DNA from: Eleginops maclovinus
Taxonomy: Eukaryota; Chordata; Actinopteri; Perciformes; Eleginopidae
NCBI RefSeq assembly: GCF_036324505.1
Contig: NC_086361.1
Coordinates: 2,048,916-2,112,915 of the forward strand
Length of the DNA: 64,000 bases
Reading direction: 5' to 3'
Part shown: one piece after another, positions 1 to 61,140 of the stretch
Layout of the letters: every line of letters starts with the position of its first letter
Numbering within the stretch: position 1 is the first letter of the stretch
Notes under the pieces: model-generated
What the model was told of the DNA's origin: nothing
What the model saw: the letters and a program-made list of their open reading frames with translations, nothing else
Database searches by the model: none
Translations under genes and position numbers: made by a program

Positions 1-275
1 TCCAATGGAGAAATCCCATTGCTTTTTGGAAGAAGAAAAACAAAAGTTGATATGAATTATTTGTATTAGATTTAAAACATGAACCAGTATGTATGCACTC
101 GCTGCCAAAGAGAAAAAAGCTACTTCAGATCATACCAATACTGGCATACTATGATCGTGCTGTAGAGGAGTTCTGTCTCTTCTAAATGAAACTAAACTGG
201 TCAGCCAACAGTTACAAAGACCAAGATTACAATTTGCCTTCAGTGACAGCCTGCTCCTATCTCATTTCACGAGTC
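1..275. other. Upstream flank with no recognised feature
   Basis: AT-rich sequence in which I see no exon, RNA gene or clear repeat. It should be intron or 5' flank of arhgef2, because the first exon I can assign starts at 1055 and already lies inside the protein. The N-terminal exon or exons of arhgef2 (about 30 residues in the human protein) were not found here or anywhere up to 1054. Confidence 0.4.
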
Positions 276-846
276 TTTAAAGAGTCCTCTCCTGCTGATG
301 TTCAGGTGTATATCAGTATGTAGTATATCTACTTTAAAGAGTCCTCTCCTGCTGATGTTCAGGTGTATATCAGTATGTAGTGTCTCTACTTTAAAGAGTC
401 CTCTCCTGCTGATGTTCAGGTGTATATCAGTATGTAGCGTCTCTATTTTAAAGAGTCCTCTCCTGCTGATGTTCAGGTGTATATCAGTATGTAGTGTCTC
501 TACTTTAAAGAGTCCTCTCCTGCTGATGTTCAGGTGTATATCAGTATGTACTGTCTCTACTTTAAAGAGTCCTCTCCTGCTGATGTTCAGGTGTATATCA
601 GTATGTAGTGTCTCTACTTTAAAGGGTCCTCTCCTGCTGATGTTCAGGTGTATATCAGTATGTAGAGTCTCTACTTTAAAGAGTCCTCTCCTGCTGATGT
701 TCAGGTGTATATCAGTATGTAGTGTCTCTACTTTAAAGGGTCCTCTCCTGCTGATGTTCAGGTGTATCTCAGTATGTAGTGTCTCTACTTTAAAGAGTCC
801 TCTCCTGCTGATGTTCAGGTGTATATCAGTATGTAGTGTCTCTACT
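276..846 (+). repeat. 57-bp minisatellite, 10 copies, derived from a MITE end
   Basis: Ten units with a period of exactly 57 bp; the shared ATGTTCAGG starts at 298, 355, 412 and so on to 811. Units differ by a few substitutions. Because 57 is divisible by 3 and the unit lacks an in-frame stop, the array is open in one frame for 192 codons, but that is a by-product of the period. The unit aligns with the first 57 bp of the dispersed element intact at 58805-59178, and the array runs directly into that element's body at 847. The same unit forms the inverted array at 61141-62413. Confidence 0.95.
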
Positions 847-980
847 GGGACATGTCTCCATGCTTTAATGTTCTAAAGCTCTTTATTTTTCTCATACTGC
901 CGGTGATGCAGTACCTCTTTTCACCCTCTGTCTGAAACCAGAGCCCAGTCTGCTCTGATGTATTAGCTGGCCAGCTCTCA
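847..980 (+). mobile_element. MITE body, 3'-truncated, continuous with the 57-bp array
   Basis: The sequence from GGGACATGTCTCCATGC to about 980 matches, with few differences, positions 58862-58997 and the reverse complement of 60990-61138. It stops matching in the middle of the element, so this copy has lost its 3' half. It lies about 75 bp before the first assigned arhgef2 exon. No transposase is encoded; the element is non-autonomous and its superfamily is not certain. Confidence 0.75.
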
Positions 981-1054
981 GTGTGTAAATGCCATGTATA
1001 CATTCTGCTTTATACAGGAAGTGTTTTTTTCACACTTCTGTTTCTTTGTTTTAG

Positions 1055-24448
<23,394 letters not shown>

Positions 24449-25249
24449 TCCTTGGCATCTTCCACAGAGCTAATGAGCCTTTACAGCTATATTTCATCAT
24501 GATATTAATTGATTCCAACAATCTGCATGCCTAAATTTTTTCTGCAATGCTTATTTACTGTAGCTGCTTTGCTTTCAGGTAGATGGATTGTGACATTGAG
24601 CTGTTTCCCCGCCCCCACCCGTATGATTTGGATTGTTGGTGATTTAAGTTCCTCACTTGACCAAAGGAGAGTGGAGTTGTGCTAATGTGAAGAACCTTTT
24701 AGCACTGATGGTTAGGGTTTCTATTATTTTCATCATTTAAAGCATTACATCTCCAAACATGTTGAGCACAAAAGAGAATAATTTGTATTTCGACTGATTT
24801 CACCAGGTGGAGACAGACACCCCTCAAAATGAACAAAACTGTTTCTCTGGGAGGGGTTCATGAGCTATGTGAAAACAATGGATGTGCTGTAGAAGATGTG
24901 TTGCATTTTATAGAATCTGACACACATTGATAGCTGCTTTGAATATTAGCGTGACACCAAAGAGAAAATATCTCCCATAGATCATCGTTCAGAGACGTCT
25001 CTCTAACATGGAGCTCACACAGCCTTCCCACTGGGTTGCTGAATCAAACCTTACAGATGACTGTAACATTTTTATTGATTTTAAAGTATCTTTGATGACT
25101 GGTTTTTTAGTTGATCGTACATCTACTATAACGGAGTGTCACAGAGAAACTGGCTGCAGATTATGCAAAAAAATATGAAGACGCGAAAGGTTTGATACAT
25201 TTATCAACTCAAACGAATCGATACTTCCAAAAGAGTTTGTGTGCACATT

Positions 25250-25560
25250 CATATTTACCAAAGACTGATCCTTAGGGAAGGATATCTGCCGGCTGTGATT
25301 GGTTTGTCTCTATCACATGACAAGTAAGGTGGCCGACAGGTGCAAATTGCAATACAACGGCCCGGGACGGCTCGCTTAGGAGAAACGCACTGCAGTTTTA
25401 GAAACGATACAAACACAAATGTGCCGAACACATGAAAAAACAGCTGTTCCATAACTGCAGCTTTCTCTTTAGTAGATTTAATATGACTAGATTCACTAAA
25501 TTAGCTAGGTAGCTTATAGCAGATCACCACTAATATCTAAATGTTTTTAAACGCTGCATG
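25250..25560. repeat. Copy related to the fold-back element at 54390-55115
   Basis: Shares ACAACGGCCC, AGGAGAAA(C/T)G(C/T)ACTGC(A/G)G, ACACATGAAAAAACA and the AGCTAGGTAGCTTATAGCAG block with 54390-54780. Inverted GTGGCCGACAGGTGCAAA / GCACCTGTCGGCCAC motifs at 25329 and 25699 suggest that more of the element extends to about 25810. Confidence 0.5.
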
Positions 25561-25919
25561 TGTTGTTTAATTGGTGAAGATGTTTCACCATTGGAATGCA
25601 TTATAGAATTATTATATATTATATGGTATTATATGTTATTAATTTTGCATCGTTTGTGAAGTCTAAAGGAAGTGTTGTTGGCCGCTGTAGCTTGTTTGCA
25701 CCTGTCGGCCACCGTAGAGATGCTACGTTAATATATGAGCGCTACTTTCACTTGCCACATTGACAGCAATGGATTTAGGGCACCAACAATTCACGCTGTG
25801 TACGGCCCCCTGTCAAGTGTTTCAAGTGACGGGCTGTAAATGACACTGACGACAGTAAGTTACCAAATGTAATTTCTGATTTTAACCCAGCTTATAAATC
25901 AGTAAAGAATCATAGGTCT

Positions 25920-26340
25920 TTCTATAGTTCAGGTATATACAGGGGGGCAGCTTGCCAACAGGCAAGGCAGGCAACTGCTTGGGGCCCCAGACTAGTAGGG
26001 AGCCCCGAGGGCCGACACAACTTTAAACGACATCAGTGTTAATGCACACAGTTTTACATTTTTATTGATGCAAAGTTCAAACAACAAATGAAAAAAAAAA
26101 TAATGCAATTAAACAGACATCATGCATTGCCATTATCCTAAATCAAATTCAGTTCCTCTACAATAGTGGGGCAATGCGCAACGTTTGCAATCCCAGTAGG
26201 AGCCCGCCATAAGGCCGCCCCACCTGATCGGTAGGAGTGACATGATCAGGTGGGCTCACATTAGAGGTTCATCCCAATGATCCTCCCGAGTGAATTTTTG
26301 CTTAGGGCCCCGACATACACTAGAATCGCCACTGGGTATC
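25920..26340. mobile_element. Degenerate DNA-transposon-like element (GGGGCCCC ends)
   Basis: The left part, CAGGGGGGCAGCTTGCCAAC then GGCAACTGCTTGGGGCCCC, and the right end, GGGCCCCGACATACACTAG then AATCGCCACTG, are motifs I associate with a common teleost repeat with CAGTGGCG-type ends. No coding potential. Probably inside the arhgef2 3' UTR. Confidence 0.5.
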
Positions 26341-27179
26341 AGAGGACATCATTGACTGCTGGAAACCAGACACAGCAGTCCCTCATGTCAAAGTCACACG
26401 TTTTGTGGTGCCATCAAATTACCCAACTTCCTCCCTGAAGTCAACTTTCACTGTTGGTCAGAGCCAGTGATGAGGACATCCTGTAGCTCTCACAAAAACG
26501 GTTTCTTTTATTGTCCAGTAAACATTCCGCCACACATTTGTATCATTTTTATATAATGTGTTATAAAGAAGCTAGACTACTAACGGGTTCCAGAAGCAGT
26601 GACACATAATGCCTCTGGAGGAACTGAGGGTTACCACTCATAGTTTGCATTTTCAAATCAGTTTGGGAGTGTTCTACAGTACATGTTTTAACCTGCAATC
26701 TCCATTTTCTAACTACTGCAATAGAAACAAGCTGTGAGCTTCATGGTGTTTGCATCCTTAACATGTTTTATATGTCTGGCTGATTTTCTGGTCCGACCAA
26801 GAACGACTGACACTGGTCTGGCTGATGGATGTAATATGCAGGATAAAGCGTTTTATTGCTTTTAAATGTAAATAGAGCTTGCTGCTGTTTGTTTGGCTGC
26901 GAAATGAATGTGAACTTTCAGCAGGTATTCTCATATTAAAATGCTGTACGTCTATTCTGCTGAATGTACATCTCAGTGATGCCTAAAGGGACAGGGTTAG
27001 TCCAGTTTCTGATAGCAAATATTGTTCAGAACCAACCTATTACTAGTATTATACTGTACTGTATATTAAGCAGATGCTTTATTCGTCAGTAAACAGTGTA
27101 AGGCCTCACATTATATAAGGGCTGTCCTTACTATTGCACTCCCGTTTGTCATTCATGTGAATTGTATAACTATAGGAAA

Positions 27180-27185
27180 AATAAA
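27180..27185 (+). terminator. arhgef2: Candidate arhgef2 poly(A) signal AATAAA
   Basis: AATAAA followed within 30 bases by a GT/T-rich stretch (TTTTTGTGTTGATGTT), the usual arrangement for a cleavage site. A second AATAAA at 27284-27289 is an alternative. Confidence 0.5.
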
Positions 27186-27290
27186 CAAGTTGTAATATCA
27201 AACGTTTTTGTGTTGATGTTAAAATTATAAAACATATTTCCAAGTGGATTGATGCAAAACGCCATGGATGTGTTTGTTAACTAAATAAAG

Positions 27291-30200
27291 AAAAAACATT
27301 ATCTGTAAATACATTTCACAGACTTTGACTAAATGAGGTACAAATACAATGAATAATGGTATAGAACAATCTCATTTTATTCATTTAAATAATTCACAGG
27401 TTGTAGTACCACCGTTTGACCACTATGACCATGTACTCACATTGGACTATCTCCGCTAAAGTCATGCTGCTGTGAAACGGAGATTGATTGACAGCATAGA
27501 CCAAGGAATGCCAACCAATCAGAGCAGACTGAGCTTTTTCAGGAGGAGGTTTTAAAGAGAAGTGCTGAAAAAAAAACGTTTGGGAGATTGTAAATAAAGG
27601 TATATTTAAGACAGTGTGAGAAAAACTAACAACACACATAATACAAAAATGAATTATATGTGTGCATAATATGTGAATTTAAGGCTATTCCAACTAGCCC
27701 TTATAAGAAGTTAGAACCATCAGGTGTAAAGGAGGGTAGTAAAACTATGAATGCAGGTAAAGGTTGAAAAAACAATTATTTTATTGAGGCTCTAACATCA
27801 ACATCTTCATCATTGTGGGTGTTTGATGTTCAGGAAAGGCAGGTGCTAGAGAGGTTAGATCTGTATTAATCAGGATATTGTATTACTTTAATGGTCAAGT
27901 TGTTACGTTACTGGGATTAATATATACTTTTTTGATCTGGTTAGTAGTTTTCCACTCAATCAGAGTTTGGTGGGGAAGTCCTGCAGTCAGCTCCTTTTGG
28001 TTAGCCTTACCTCTTTGTCCATCATACAGATTTTTTTTTACCAGGAGCCATATTTCCCACAGTGGTCTCCTGCTCTCCAAAACAACCAGATCAGTTGAGT
28101 GGAAAAAAGAATGAATGAAGCCGTTTCTCATTTTAAATCATTGATTTGAGGCTACGAGCTAAGGGCTTTGCCCAGTTCGTTCCTCTGATAACTGAAGATC
28201 CGGACGTCTAATGGAAGTCCTATTGTTAAAATATACAGATCAAATAACTCCTGATTTATGGCAAACATGATAAGATTACTGAGTGGTGAAGGGTTGAATG
28301 TTTTTTCAGTACTTTGGTATATTTTTTTCTTTTCCTGGTTCGTTAGATTATACATTTACTGTTTCTTTCTTGACACTGAAAATCTGGAAACCATGCAAAG
28401 GGAAATGTTCCTGAGTGTAGCAACATCCTCCATCTGAAACCATAGTGACTTACTCTTTCTGTGAAATGAACTGTTTCACATTTAACTTTCTAACATGAAT
28501 GCTAAACAACTAGTTATACATAGCACTTCCCCCCCTGTTAGACGGGTCCCTGTCACCAGAGACTGTAGGAACAGCATCAGGCCGCGCTGCACACATAACA
28601 GGAAAGGTCACTGTCACAGAGCCGCACAGGAAACTGATGCCAGCATTCTCCTCTGATTGTTGCTTTGATGGCAAATGTAGTTTTCCAAAAATGTCCCAGA
28701 ATTCAGATCATTGACACACACAGACTCAAACTTCCTCAGTGATTTGGATCTTTTTTCTCTGTGTTCATGTCTCACTATTTGCGTGCACCACTTGGTTTCT
28801 TATTCTAATCCTCTGGACAATGTCAGCCAAAAGATGTTTATTAATAACCATCGGGGGCCTAGAGAGGGGAATAACTGACATAGTCACCCCGTCGCCCCTG
28901 TACTCTACCCATCCCCAGGAGAAATCCAATTATAGGCATTACAGGCCAGGTGATGGAATAGGGTTACAGGACAGGCATTCCTCCCCAGTGTCAGATTGTA
29001 TTGTGTTAGTTCTATCTCACAAACTCTCCCCGCATCGCCAATATATGAGATATACTTTAAACATCCTCACTGTTGAAGTGTGAAAAGGCTGTTTTTAGTC
29101 ATGAATTCAAAGCTTATTTTTCCAATCAAAGGCTGTTTCTTCCTTTGAAGACAATAGCGATGTTTGGTGAGCAGACATGTCAACCATCCCAGGAACTCAA
29201 CACTCGTGAAAAGAGAAAAACAGTGTTGAATGATTCCTTCTGATAGGAAATATATGGCATCGACATCTACAAATGGACACATACTAGACATGCAGCATTA
29301 AATCTGCACTGTTTTTGGGGTAACGGAATAAATGAAAGTCATTGTTTCTGTACTGCTTCAATCTTACTACTCTCATGGACATGAACTTTATAGGACCATA
29401 TATAAACAGAAAAAATAAACATTGGACTCTCCATGTTCCAACACTATTGAACTTTCTAATTTATGTAATTGTAAGTTATTCTTTGTACAGTAGATGAATG
29501 CATTTAGCTTTCTTAACTTTCTTATAAAACATTTCTTAGAAATCTTTGGTTTCATTTAACATACACTATTACTAAAGTATGGTAAAGCACCCACATCCCG
29601 GTGGACTAATGGCCCTGCTGATACATTAGGGGCAATGAGTTGTTGTGATCTGAAAATCTTCTTAAATCATGGACATTATGAGCCATCAGACACGTGTTCC
29701 TCACTTTTAGGATTGGCAGTCTGCTGATCAAAAGATCAGAACAGATATTAAATAGACCTTCGGTGACCATCCTAGCTGCCTGCTATCCTCCATGTGTTGT
29801 GATACCACCACCCGCCCACATCACATGCCTCTCGCTGTAGACCTAAATGGTGTCAGAAGGATATGAGATTGTAACGGTGCTCTGCTCACTTAATGGCAGC
29901 AACAGCTGTTGTTTAATGGCATGGTGGCTGCAACAAAAAGAACAATTAAAGACAAAAACAGCATCGTTTTTAAGATTAAATGTATTTTCAAAACTGGTAG
30001 AAACAAGGTATCTGAGGACCCTGAAACATTTTGAAGATAACAAACATCAACTGACGGACACCTTTATTCTCATGACTAACATCCGAGCTTTGTCTGGTCC
30101 ATATATCCATAAAAGTATCATAGCTCAGCCTCATTTTGTAACTGTATTGATCTTGTGCAAGAAATTAAAATGTTCTTTCTAATCACACCAATGTTATTTT

Positions 30201-30389
30201 TTATTGTAGTTTTCCCGGCATGACAAAGAACAGAGTAGATTCAATATTTGAATTTTATTGTACTTGTGTATCTAAGCAAGAACACATACAAGTTGTCAGT
30301 GTTTGAGGGGTGACTGTAGGGCTAGAGGAGGGTGAGTGTGTGTGGGTGAGTTAAGGGGCTTAGATGTGGGAGGGTCTGCCCCTCTGTCA
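27291..30389. other. Intergenic region between arhgef2 and tpm3
   Basis: About 3.1 kb without a supported gene. I see no exon, RNA gene or long repeat. An E-box (CAGGTG at about 28948) and an M-CAT-like CATTCCT (28977-28983) lie 30 bp apart about 1.4 kb upstream of the tpm3 TATA box; these short motifs could occur by chance. Confidence 0.4.
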
Positions 30390-30396
30390 TATAAAT
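30390..30396 (+). promoter_or_regulatory. tpm3: TATA box of the tpm3 muscle promoter
   Basis: TATAAAT lies 127 bp upstream of the start codon, with a TCAGAGT initiator-like sequence at about 30415. The 5' leader up to 30516 is pyrimidine-rich and holds a CAGCTG E-box near 30487. The ATG has a good context (GCCAAGATGG). A TATA promoter ahead of exon 1a is typical of striated-muscle genes. Confidence 0.7.
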
Positions 30397-30516
30397 GCTC
30401 TCCCTCTATCTGTGTCAGAGTTTAGTCTCTCCGCCAGGCTCTCAGGTCATCCGTCCTGCACCCGTTTGTCTTCCTAACTGTACTCAGCTGCAAAAGCCCA
30501 CCAGACCACAGCCAAG

Positions 30517-45864
<15,348 letters not shown>

Positions 45865-45868
<4 letters not shown>

Positions 45869-46626
45869 ACGTCCAGAAGCTCCACCATCCTGTCCTTTCG
45901 TGGTTTCAAGACTCTGCACCCAACCCCCCGTTCCTTTTATTACACGTCATCTGTCTTTCCTCATTCCTAGTAGCCATTGTTCACTGTGTGTTTTCTCTTA
46001 AGGAATGTTGTCCGTCTGAATTCACTCTTCATCGTTCTGCTGTATCCCCTCTGTTCTGTACCAGAGTAAAAACAAGAGAGGGAAGAAAGCTCGAGTTACT
46101 GCTGTGTCTACGGCTGCTTTTATTATTCACTGAGCCCCAAGCTGCTGCTGATGGTCAGAACATGTGTGAGAGTGTGTGTGATTGGATCCAAATGCGGCGG
46201 ACGGATACTCCTTACAGAAACTACCTTTATTTAAAGGATCTGTCAAGACAAGGCAAGACAAGGCAAGCCAAGGCAGAACGGAACTTTCTGATGAATGAGC
46301 AACAAGAATCCGACGAGGCTAAACATGGTCTAAACCGGTAGAGCTAATGCAGGAGTGCAGGTGAACAGAATGTCAGGTGGTTGCAGGGCTGATGGGGAGC
46401 AGATGGAACTTATACCAGCATCGGGCCAAACTTATACCAAATGATCATAAAGGTTAATCCACAGCTCTCTGATGGTCCTGAAACAGAATCTATATCCATG
46501 AACCTTCAGAGAGTAGGATTTTAAGACCTAGTTTTAATAAACAGTTAGTTATTTAGACATGTAATCATGGTAAATGGTCCTTCTTAATATTTTCTAGGAG
46601 CTACAATTGTCCTTCAACTCAATAAA
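45865..46626 (+). other. tpm3: tpm3 last exon: split Ile-stop codon and 3' UTR
   Basis: A strong acceptor (TCTCTTGTGTTTCCAG, ending 45864) is followed by CTAAACG. Joined to the AT left by the donor at 43305 (AT|GTAAGT), it gives ATC TAA, the canonical tropomyosin Ile-stop end. Downstream sequence is pyrimidine-rich, as in tropomyosin 3' UTRs. An AATAAA lies at 46621-46626. An (AAGGCAAGAC)n-like run occurs at about 46243-46275. The long open frame over this stretch is not a gene. Confidence 0.7.
46621..46626 (+). terminator. tpm3: Candidate tpm3 poly(A) signal AATAAA
   Basis: AATAAA about 755 bp downstream of the proposed stop. An alternative AATAAA at 45171-45176 has a better GT-rich follow-up, but lies before the proposed last exon and would suit an intron-retained form. 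Confidence 0.35.
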
Positions 46627-47403
46627 GTCTTCAACATATTGTAATTCAAATCAAACTACCCATTGCGATGCTAAATTCCGGGTTCGCCTACAAAAATATG
46701 TCATCCGTGCATCACTTTATTGTGTTCATAATATCATTTCCACTTGACGCCCAATTTAATTCTAATCCTGCTGACACATTTACATTTAAACCAATGGAAC
46801 GAATATATACCATTACATCAGTTTCCTTTTATTATTGTCAGGCTTAGTAACATTTACCTCACCGCTTTTTATTATTCCACAATACTAAAACTACATAAGG
46901 TTCTGTTGACATACAAAAATACCTAGAACCTCTGGAATAAATCATTCAGCTGGGTTGATAACCCTTTTTTAAAATATATCAAACACACATTGATTTTGTC
47001 ACCAGAATAAACCCTTAAAGTATAAAAAAATAATGGGAACCATTTTTTATTTATTAATACCTCATGCATAGATCAAAACCCCAAAAAGGGATATACCTCT
47101 ATCAAATACAAGCAAACTCTTAACAGTCTAGACCTGTTTATTTCTAACACATACATTAGTAAAACTATTTGCCTAGTGATTAAACTGAGAGCATGCTGTT
47201 TCATCCTGCATAAATGCTTAATTTGTAAAGCATATATTTAAAGAATAGGTCTGGTGTTGGTCATATTTCCTGTGAAAGATCAAAACCAATACTGAATACA
47301 TTATTTCCCACTGTAAGAGGCATTTATACAACAGAGAAATAGTTGTAATTAATTTACATTACACTATACTATATCTGAGCAAAGACTAGCTGCCTCGATT
47401 TCA

Positions 47404-47560
47404 TCACCGAATCAGAATACCTTTATTCGTCCCACTGAGGGGAAATTGACATTGTTACAGCAAAAGCGAGGATAAAGACAAACAATGAGTAAAGTAAAAC
47501 ACTATTAGATAAAAGGGCATGCACAAAATAAAAGGGCGTGCTGCTTAATACAGTCCAATG
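47404..47560 (-). mobile_element. Retroposon 3' end
   Basis: CACCGAATCAGAATACCTTT, ATTCGTCCCACTGAGGGGAA and ATTGACATTGTTACAGCAAA match the core of the copy at 31657. Same orientation as the three other copies. Confidence 0.65.
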
Positions 47561-47836
47561 AGTGCAGTCACTGCTGGCTTCTGATTGGTTGCTCATGTTG
47601 CCTGTGCTCCTTACATAATTTAATGCATAAAAAAATATAATCATTCTTGTGTAGTTTAAACTATTTAAAAAAATGTTCCTTATGAAGAAAAGAGTTATCA
47701 GTGAACAACAGAAGTGAAGAATGGACTGTGGCATTTTCAGGAAATAGACAGAGCCATAAACATAACTGCAGTTTATTAAATCCAAAATATCGTACATCAT
47801 TCAAGATATCAGCCTGCTGCCATCCAGCTTTCTCCT

Positions 47837-47890
47837 CAAACTATCAAACTCTCAGTCAATGTGACCATTGACTGAGAGTTTGATAGTTTG
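47837..47890. repeat. Perfect 25-bp inverted repeat with 4-nt loop
   Basis: The left arm 47837-47861 begins CAAACTATCAAACTCTCAG. The right arm 47866-47890 is its exact reverse complement, and the loop is TGAC. No mismatches in 25 pairs. It is too short to be a typical pre-miRNA. Confidence 0.95.
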
Positions 47891-48346
47891 TGTGTTGTGG
47901 CAGCAACGACAAAATGGCCTCCATCTTTTGTCAATCGGTTAGCATGCTAGTTTCAGCAGAATTATCTGCAACATCATACATTAACATTTTTGACAAAACG
48001 TAAAACTCTCCACATGATGTGTTTTAATGTTGTAGACTTAAATTCTGACACATATCTTACAAAAGTAACCCTTTTAAGAAAAACTACGTCTTATGTCCAC
48101 CTGGGTTTTATCAACTCCATCAGTGTACTCACCAAAGTAATATTGAGACCTGGGAACAGGGTGTCATCGCTAACAATTAACTGGGGCGGAAAAATATGAG
48201 AACTAAATGAGCCAGCGCACCAGGAAATGCTCAAGATTGTGATCAGAACACTGAAGGATTGTGGGACATTCTGCTGGTGACAGGTTGCAAACAAGCTGAG
48301 TCAACAAACCTGAGGTCATAGTTAATTCAACACATTAGTCTGCCAA

Positions 48347-49079
48347 CTCATAGAGTCCTATAGTGAACCCCGAAATGTTGAGTACCCCAAAGTTTTATGT
48401 TAGAAATGTATAGTAGGGTCCCCAGCACATAGGAACTGCCGGATGCTAACTTGCGTATGTTTGGCAATTAGCACAATTAGCATAAGCTGTGTTCATCCAA
48501 ATGAATGGCTTGTGTAAACATTAGTAAAAAAAAAAATGGCTTAGACGATTTGGACAATTTTGGAGTGGTTTTGGGGGTTATTGAGGAAGCTGAATCCATT
48601 TCTGACATTTTCAGAATCCAAAATGGCAGATTTAACCAAAAAGTGGCCATATTACTTTGAATTCCATGAGCAGTTTTGCAATCATAGAGAGCACAAGATG
48701 AACATGATTATCTCTACTGTGGACAATGATTCAAATAAATAAGCAATCTGTCCAATCCAAAGGATCCAGAGTCCCCTAACTTTTTCAAACAAACCCAAAA
48801 TGTATCAAAATCAGCCTACAGAGTACAAATATTTGCATTTCCCTGTTAAAACTGTCATTTTTTATACTGAACATGTCTGAAATGGACTCAATAACCCCAA
48901 CAAATACTCTTAAATTGTCCAAATTGGCTAAGACATTTTTTTTTAATTGTCCACATAAGCTATAATTTTAATTAATGCTTATTAACGCAACTTATGCTTA
49001 TTGCCCAACATATGCAGGTTAGCATCCGGCAGTTTCTATGTGCTGGAGACTCGTTCTATACATTTCGGCACTCTATGAG
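48347..49079. mobile_element. Fold-back element with arms of about 220-270 bp
   Basis: The ends CTCATAGAGT / ACTCTATGAG are inverted. Further in, CAGCACATAGGAACTGCCGG and GATGCTAACTTGCGTATGTT are matched by inverted copies at about 49000-49047. The GGACAATTTT...GGGGTTATTGAG block near 48552 is matched at about 48890. The loop is about 240 bp. No ORF, and no clear target-site duplication. Confidence 0.85.
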
Positions 49080-49217
49080 GTGGAAACAGACTATAACCTG
49101 GATATCGTTCTGTATCTGGCTTAACTAACCCTCACAACCTTGAGCTGTGAAGATGTGCACATCTGTACATTAAATGTGTTGCTTAAACGCATTCTTATGA
49201 TAGAGAATACAAGACTC

Positions 49218-49223
49218 TTTATT
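49218..49223 (-). terminator. Candidate poly(A) signal of the DAPK2-like gene
   Basis: AATAAA on the minus strand (TTTATT on +), about 505 bp past the stop codon of the kinase gene. No nearer AATAAA was noticed. Confidence 0.4.
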
Positions 49224-49690
49224 AATGCTCTTGGCAAAGTAACACGGGGCATGCATACAACCTATGGCACATTTGGGAATATATGATAAGAATGGGCTAT
49301 ATTAAATATTACAATTTCACAAATAAGTCTGAGTTATACAGCTTTATATATTATATTCTGCATTCATATACATCTGTGTAGAAAAAATACATCCCCTTGG
49401 TATTTCCATCTCTTCACAGGAACATCTCAACAGGAGTAAACGCTAACTTTGTGTTTGGCTGACGAGAAGAAAACATTCACATAAAAGTCACGGAAGACTT
49501 GGACATAAAACCAGGTAAACATGTTCTGTAGAAGATCTACTCAAAGCTTTTTTTGTGATATTAAAAGAGATGCAGTAACCACCTGAACACAAGCAGCATC
49601 ATTAAAGGATGCTCAGCTGGTCTGTCCACTGAGGCTCTTCCAAAACACATGCTTATAGGATGAGGCTGTGCTTGTACGATGTGTCCAACA

Positions 49691-49706
49691 ACCCCCCCCC
49701 CCCCCC
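49691..49706. repeat. Poly-C (poly-G on the transcribed sense) run
   Basis: Sixteen C on +, so a G16 run in the kinase mRNA starting about 20 bases after its stop codon, followed by a GGT-rich stretch on the sense side. It could form a G-rich structure in the 3' UTR. Confidence 0.9.
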
Positions 49707-49727
49707 ACCACCACCACCCCCTCCAGT

Positions 49728-60528
<10,801 letters not shown>

Positions 60529-60715
60529 GTTGTTTCACTTCCCTTCACCTGCTCCTGTGTCACTCCGCTGATATAACAGCCAACTTCAAGTCATGGTCCT
60601 CCAAACTCTACAACACACCAGTTGGAATTAAGTATAAGTAACAGAAGGTCAAGAAGGATATAAGCACACATCATACATCTGCTGCAGGGAATCTGCAGTT
60701 TCAAGAACACGTTTT

Positions 60716-61140
60716 TTAAAGAGGCCCTATTCTGCTTTTTGGGATTTTCCCTCTCCTGTAGTGTGCTCTATGGGTTTTTGTGGATCTGAATGGTCTGCAA
60801 AGGCTAAAATCCCTATGTTCCCTCCAGGGGGAGTTTCTCTCCCTGCCTAAAATGCCTCCATTAGACCCCTTTGTTTACTTCCAGACCATAGTGACATCAC
60901 TATGTCACACTTGCTCCTATTGGCTAGTGCTCCAACACGTTGTACGTGATAGGTTAAGGAGCGGGACATCTCTTAGTGGTTCACCAATCACAACAGAGCC
61001 AGCCGGCTAACCAATCAGATCAGACTGGGCTCTGGTTTCAGACAGAGGGTGAAAAGAGGTGCTGCAGCACAGACAGTATGAGAAAAATAAAGAGCTTTCT
61101 GAAAATTAAAGCATAGAGACATGTCCCAGGAGAGGTACAA
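60716..61140 (-). mobile_element. MITE body joined to the large 57-bp array
   Basis: Read on the minus strand, the array ends into GGGACATGTCTCTATGC, the shared body, and then a terminus at about 60716 (AAAGAGGCCCTATTCTGC on +). This copy therefore has a complete 3' end, and a 5' end expanded about 22-fold. It lies about 190 bp upstream of the kinase start codon. Confidence 0.85.

Larger units (their letters stand above)
24449..27290 (+). other. arhgef2: arhgef2 3' UTR and immediate 3' flank
   Basis: No ORF or exon is seen after the TGA. Candidate poly(A) signals lie at 27180-27185 and 27284-27289, so the 3' UTR may be about 2.7 kb. It contains a member of the fold-back family (25250-25560) and a GGGGGGCAG...CGCCACTG element (25920-26340). 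Extent is inferred from signals only. Confidence 0.5.
46627..49217. other. Intergenic region between tpm3 and the DAPK2-like kinase (tail to tail)
   Basis: No exon is seen. It contains a retroposon end (47404-47560), a perfect hairpin (47837-47890) and a fold-back element (48347-49079). The two flanking genes converge here. Confidence 0.5.

Noticed and set aside
298..876. 192-codon open frame of repeated MFRCISVCSVSTLKSPLLL units
   Set aside because: It lies wholly in the 57-bp minisatellite. The frame is open only because 57 is divisible by 3 and the unit has no stop in that frame; there is no gene context.
47837..47890. Pre-microRNA
   Set aside because: The stem is only 25 bp with a 4-base loop and has no mismatches, unlike a normal ~60-80-nt pre-miRNA. 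Kept only as an inverted repeat.
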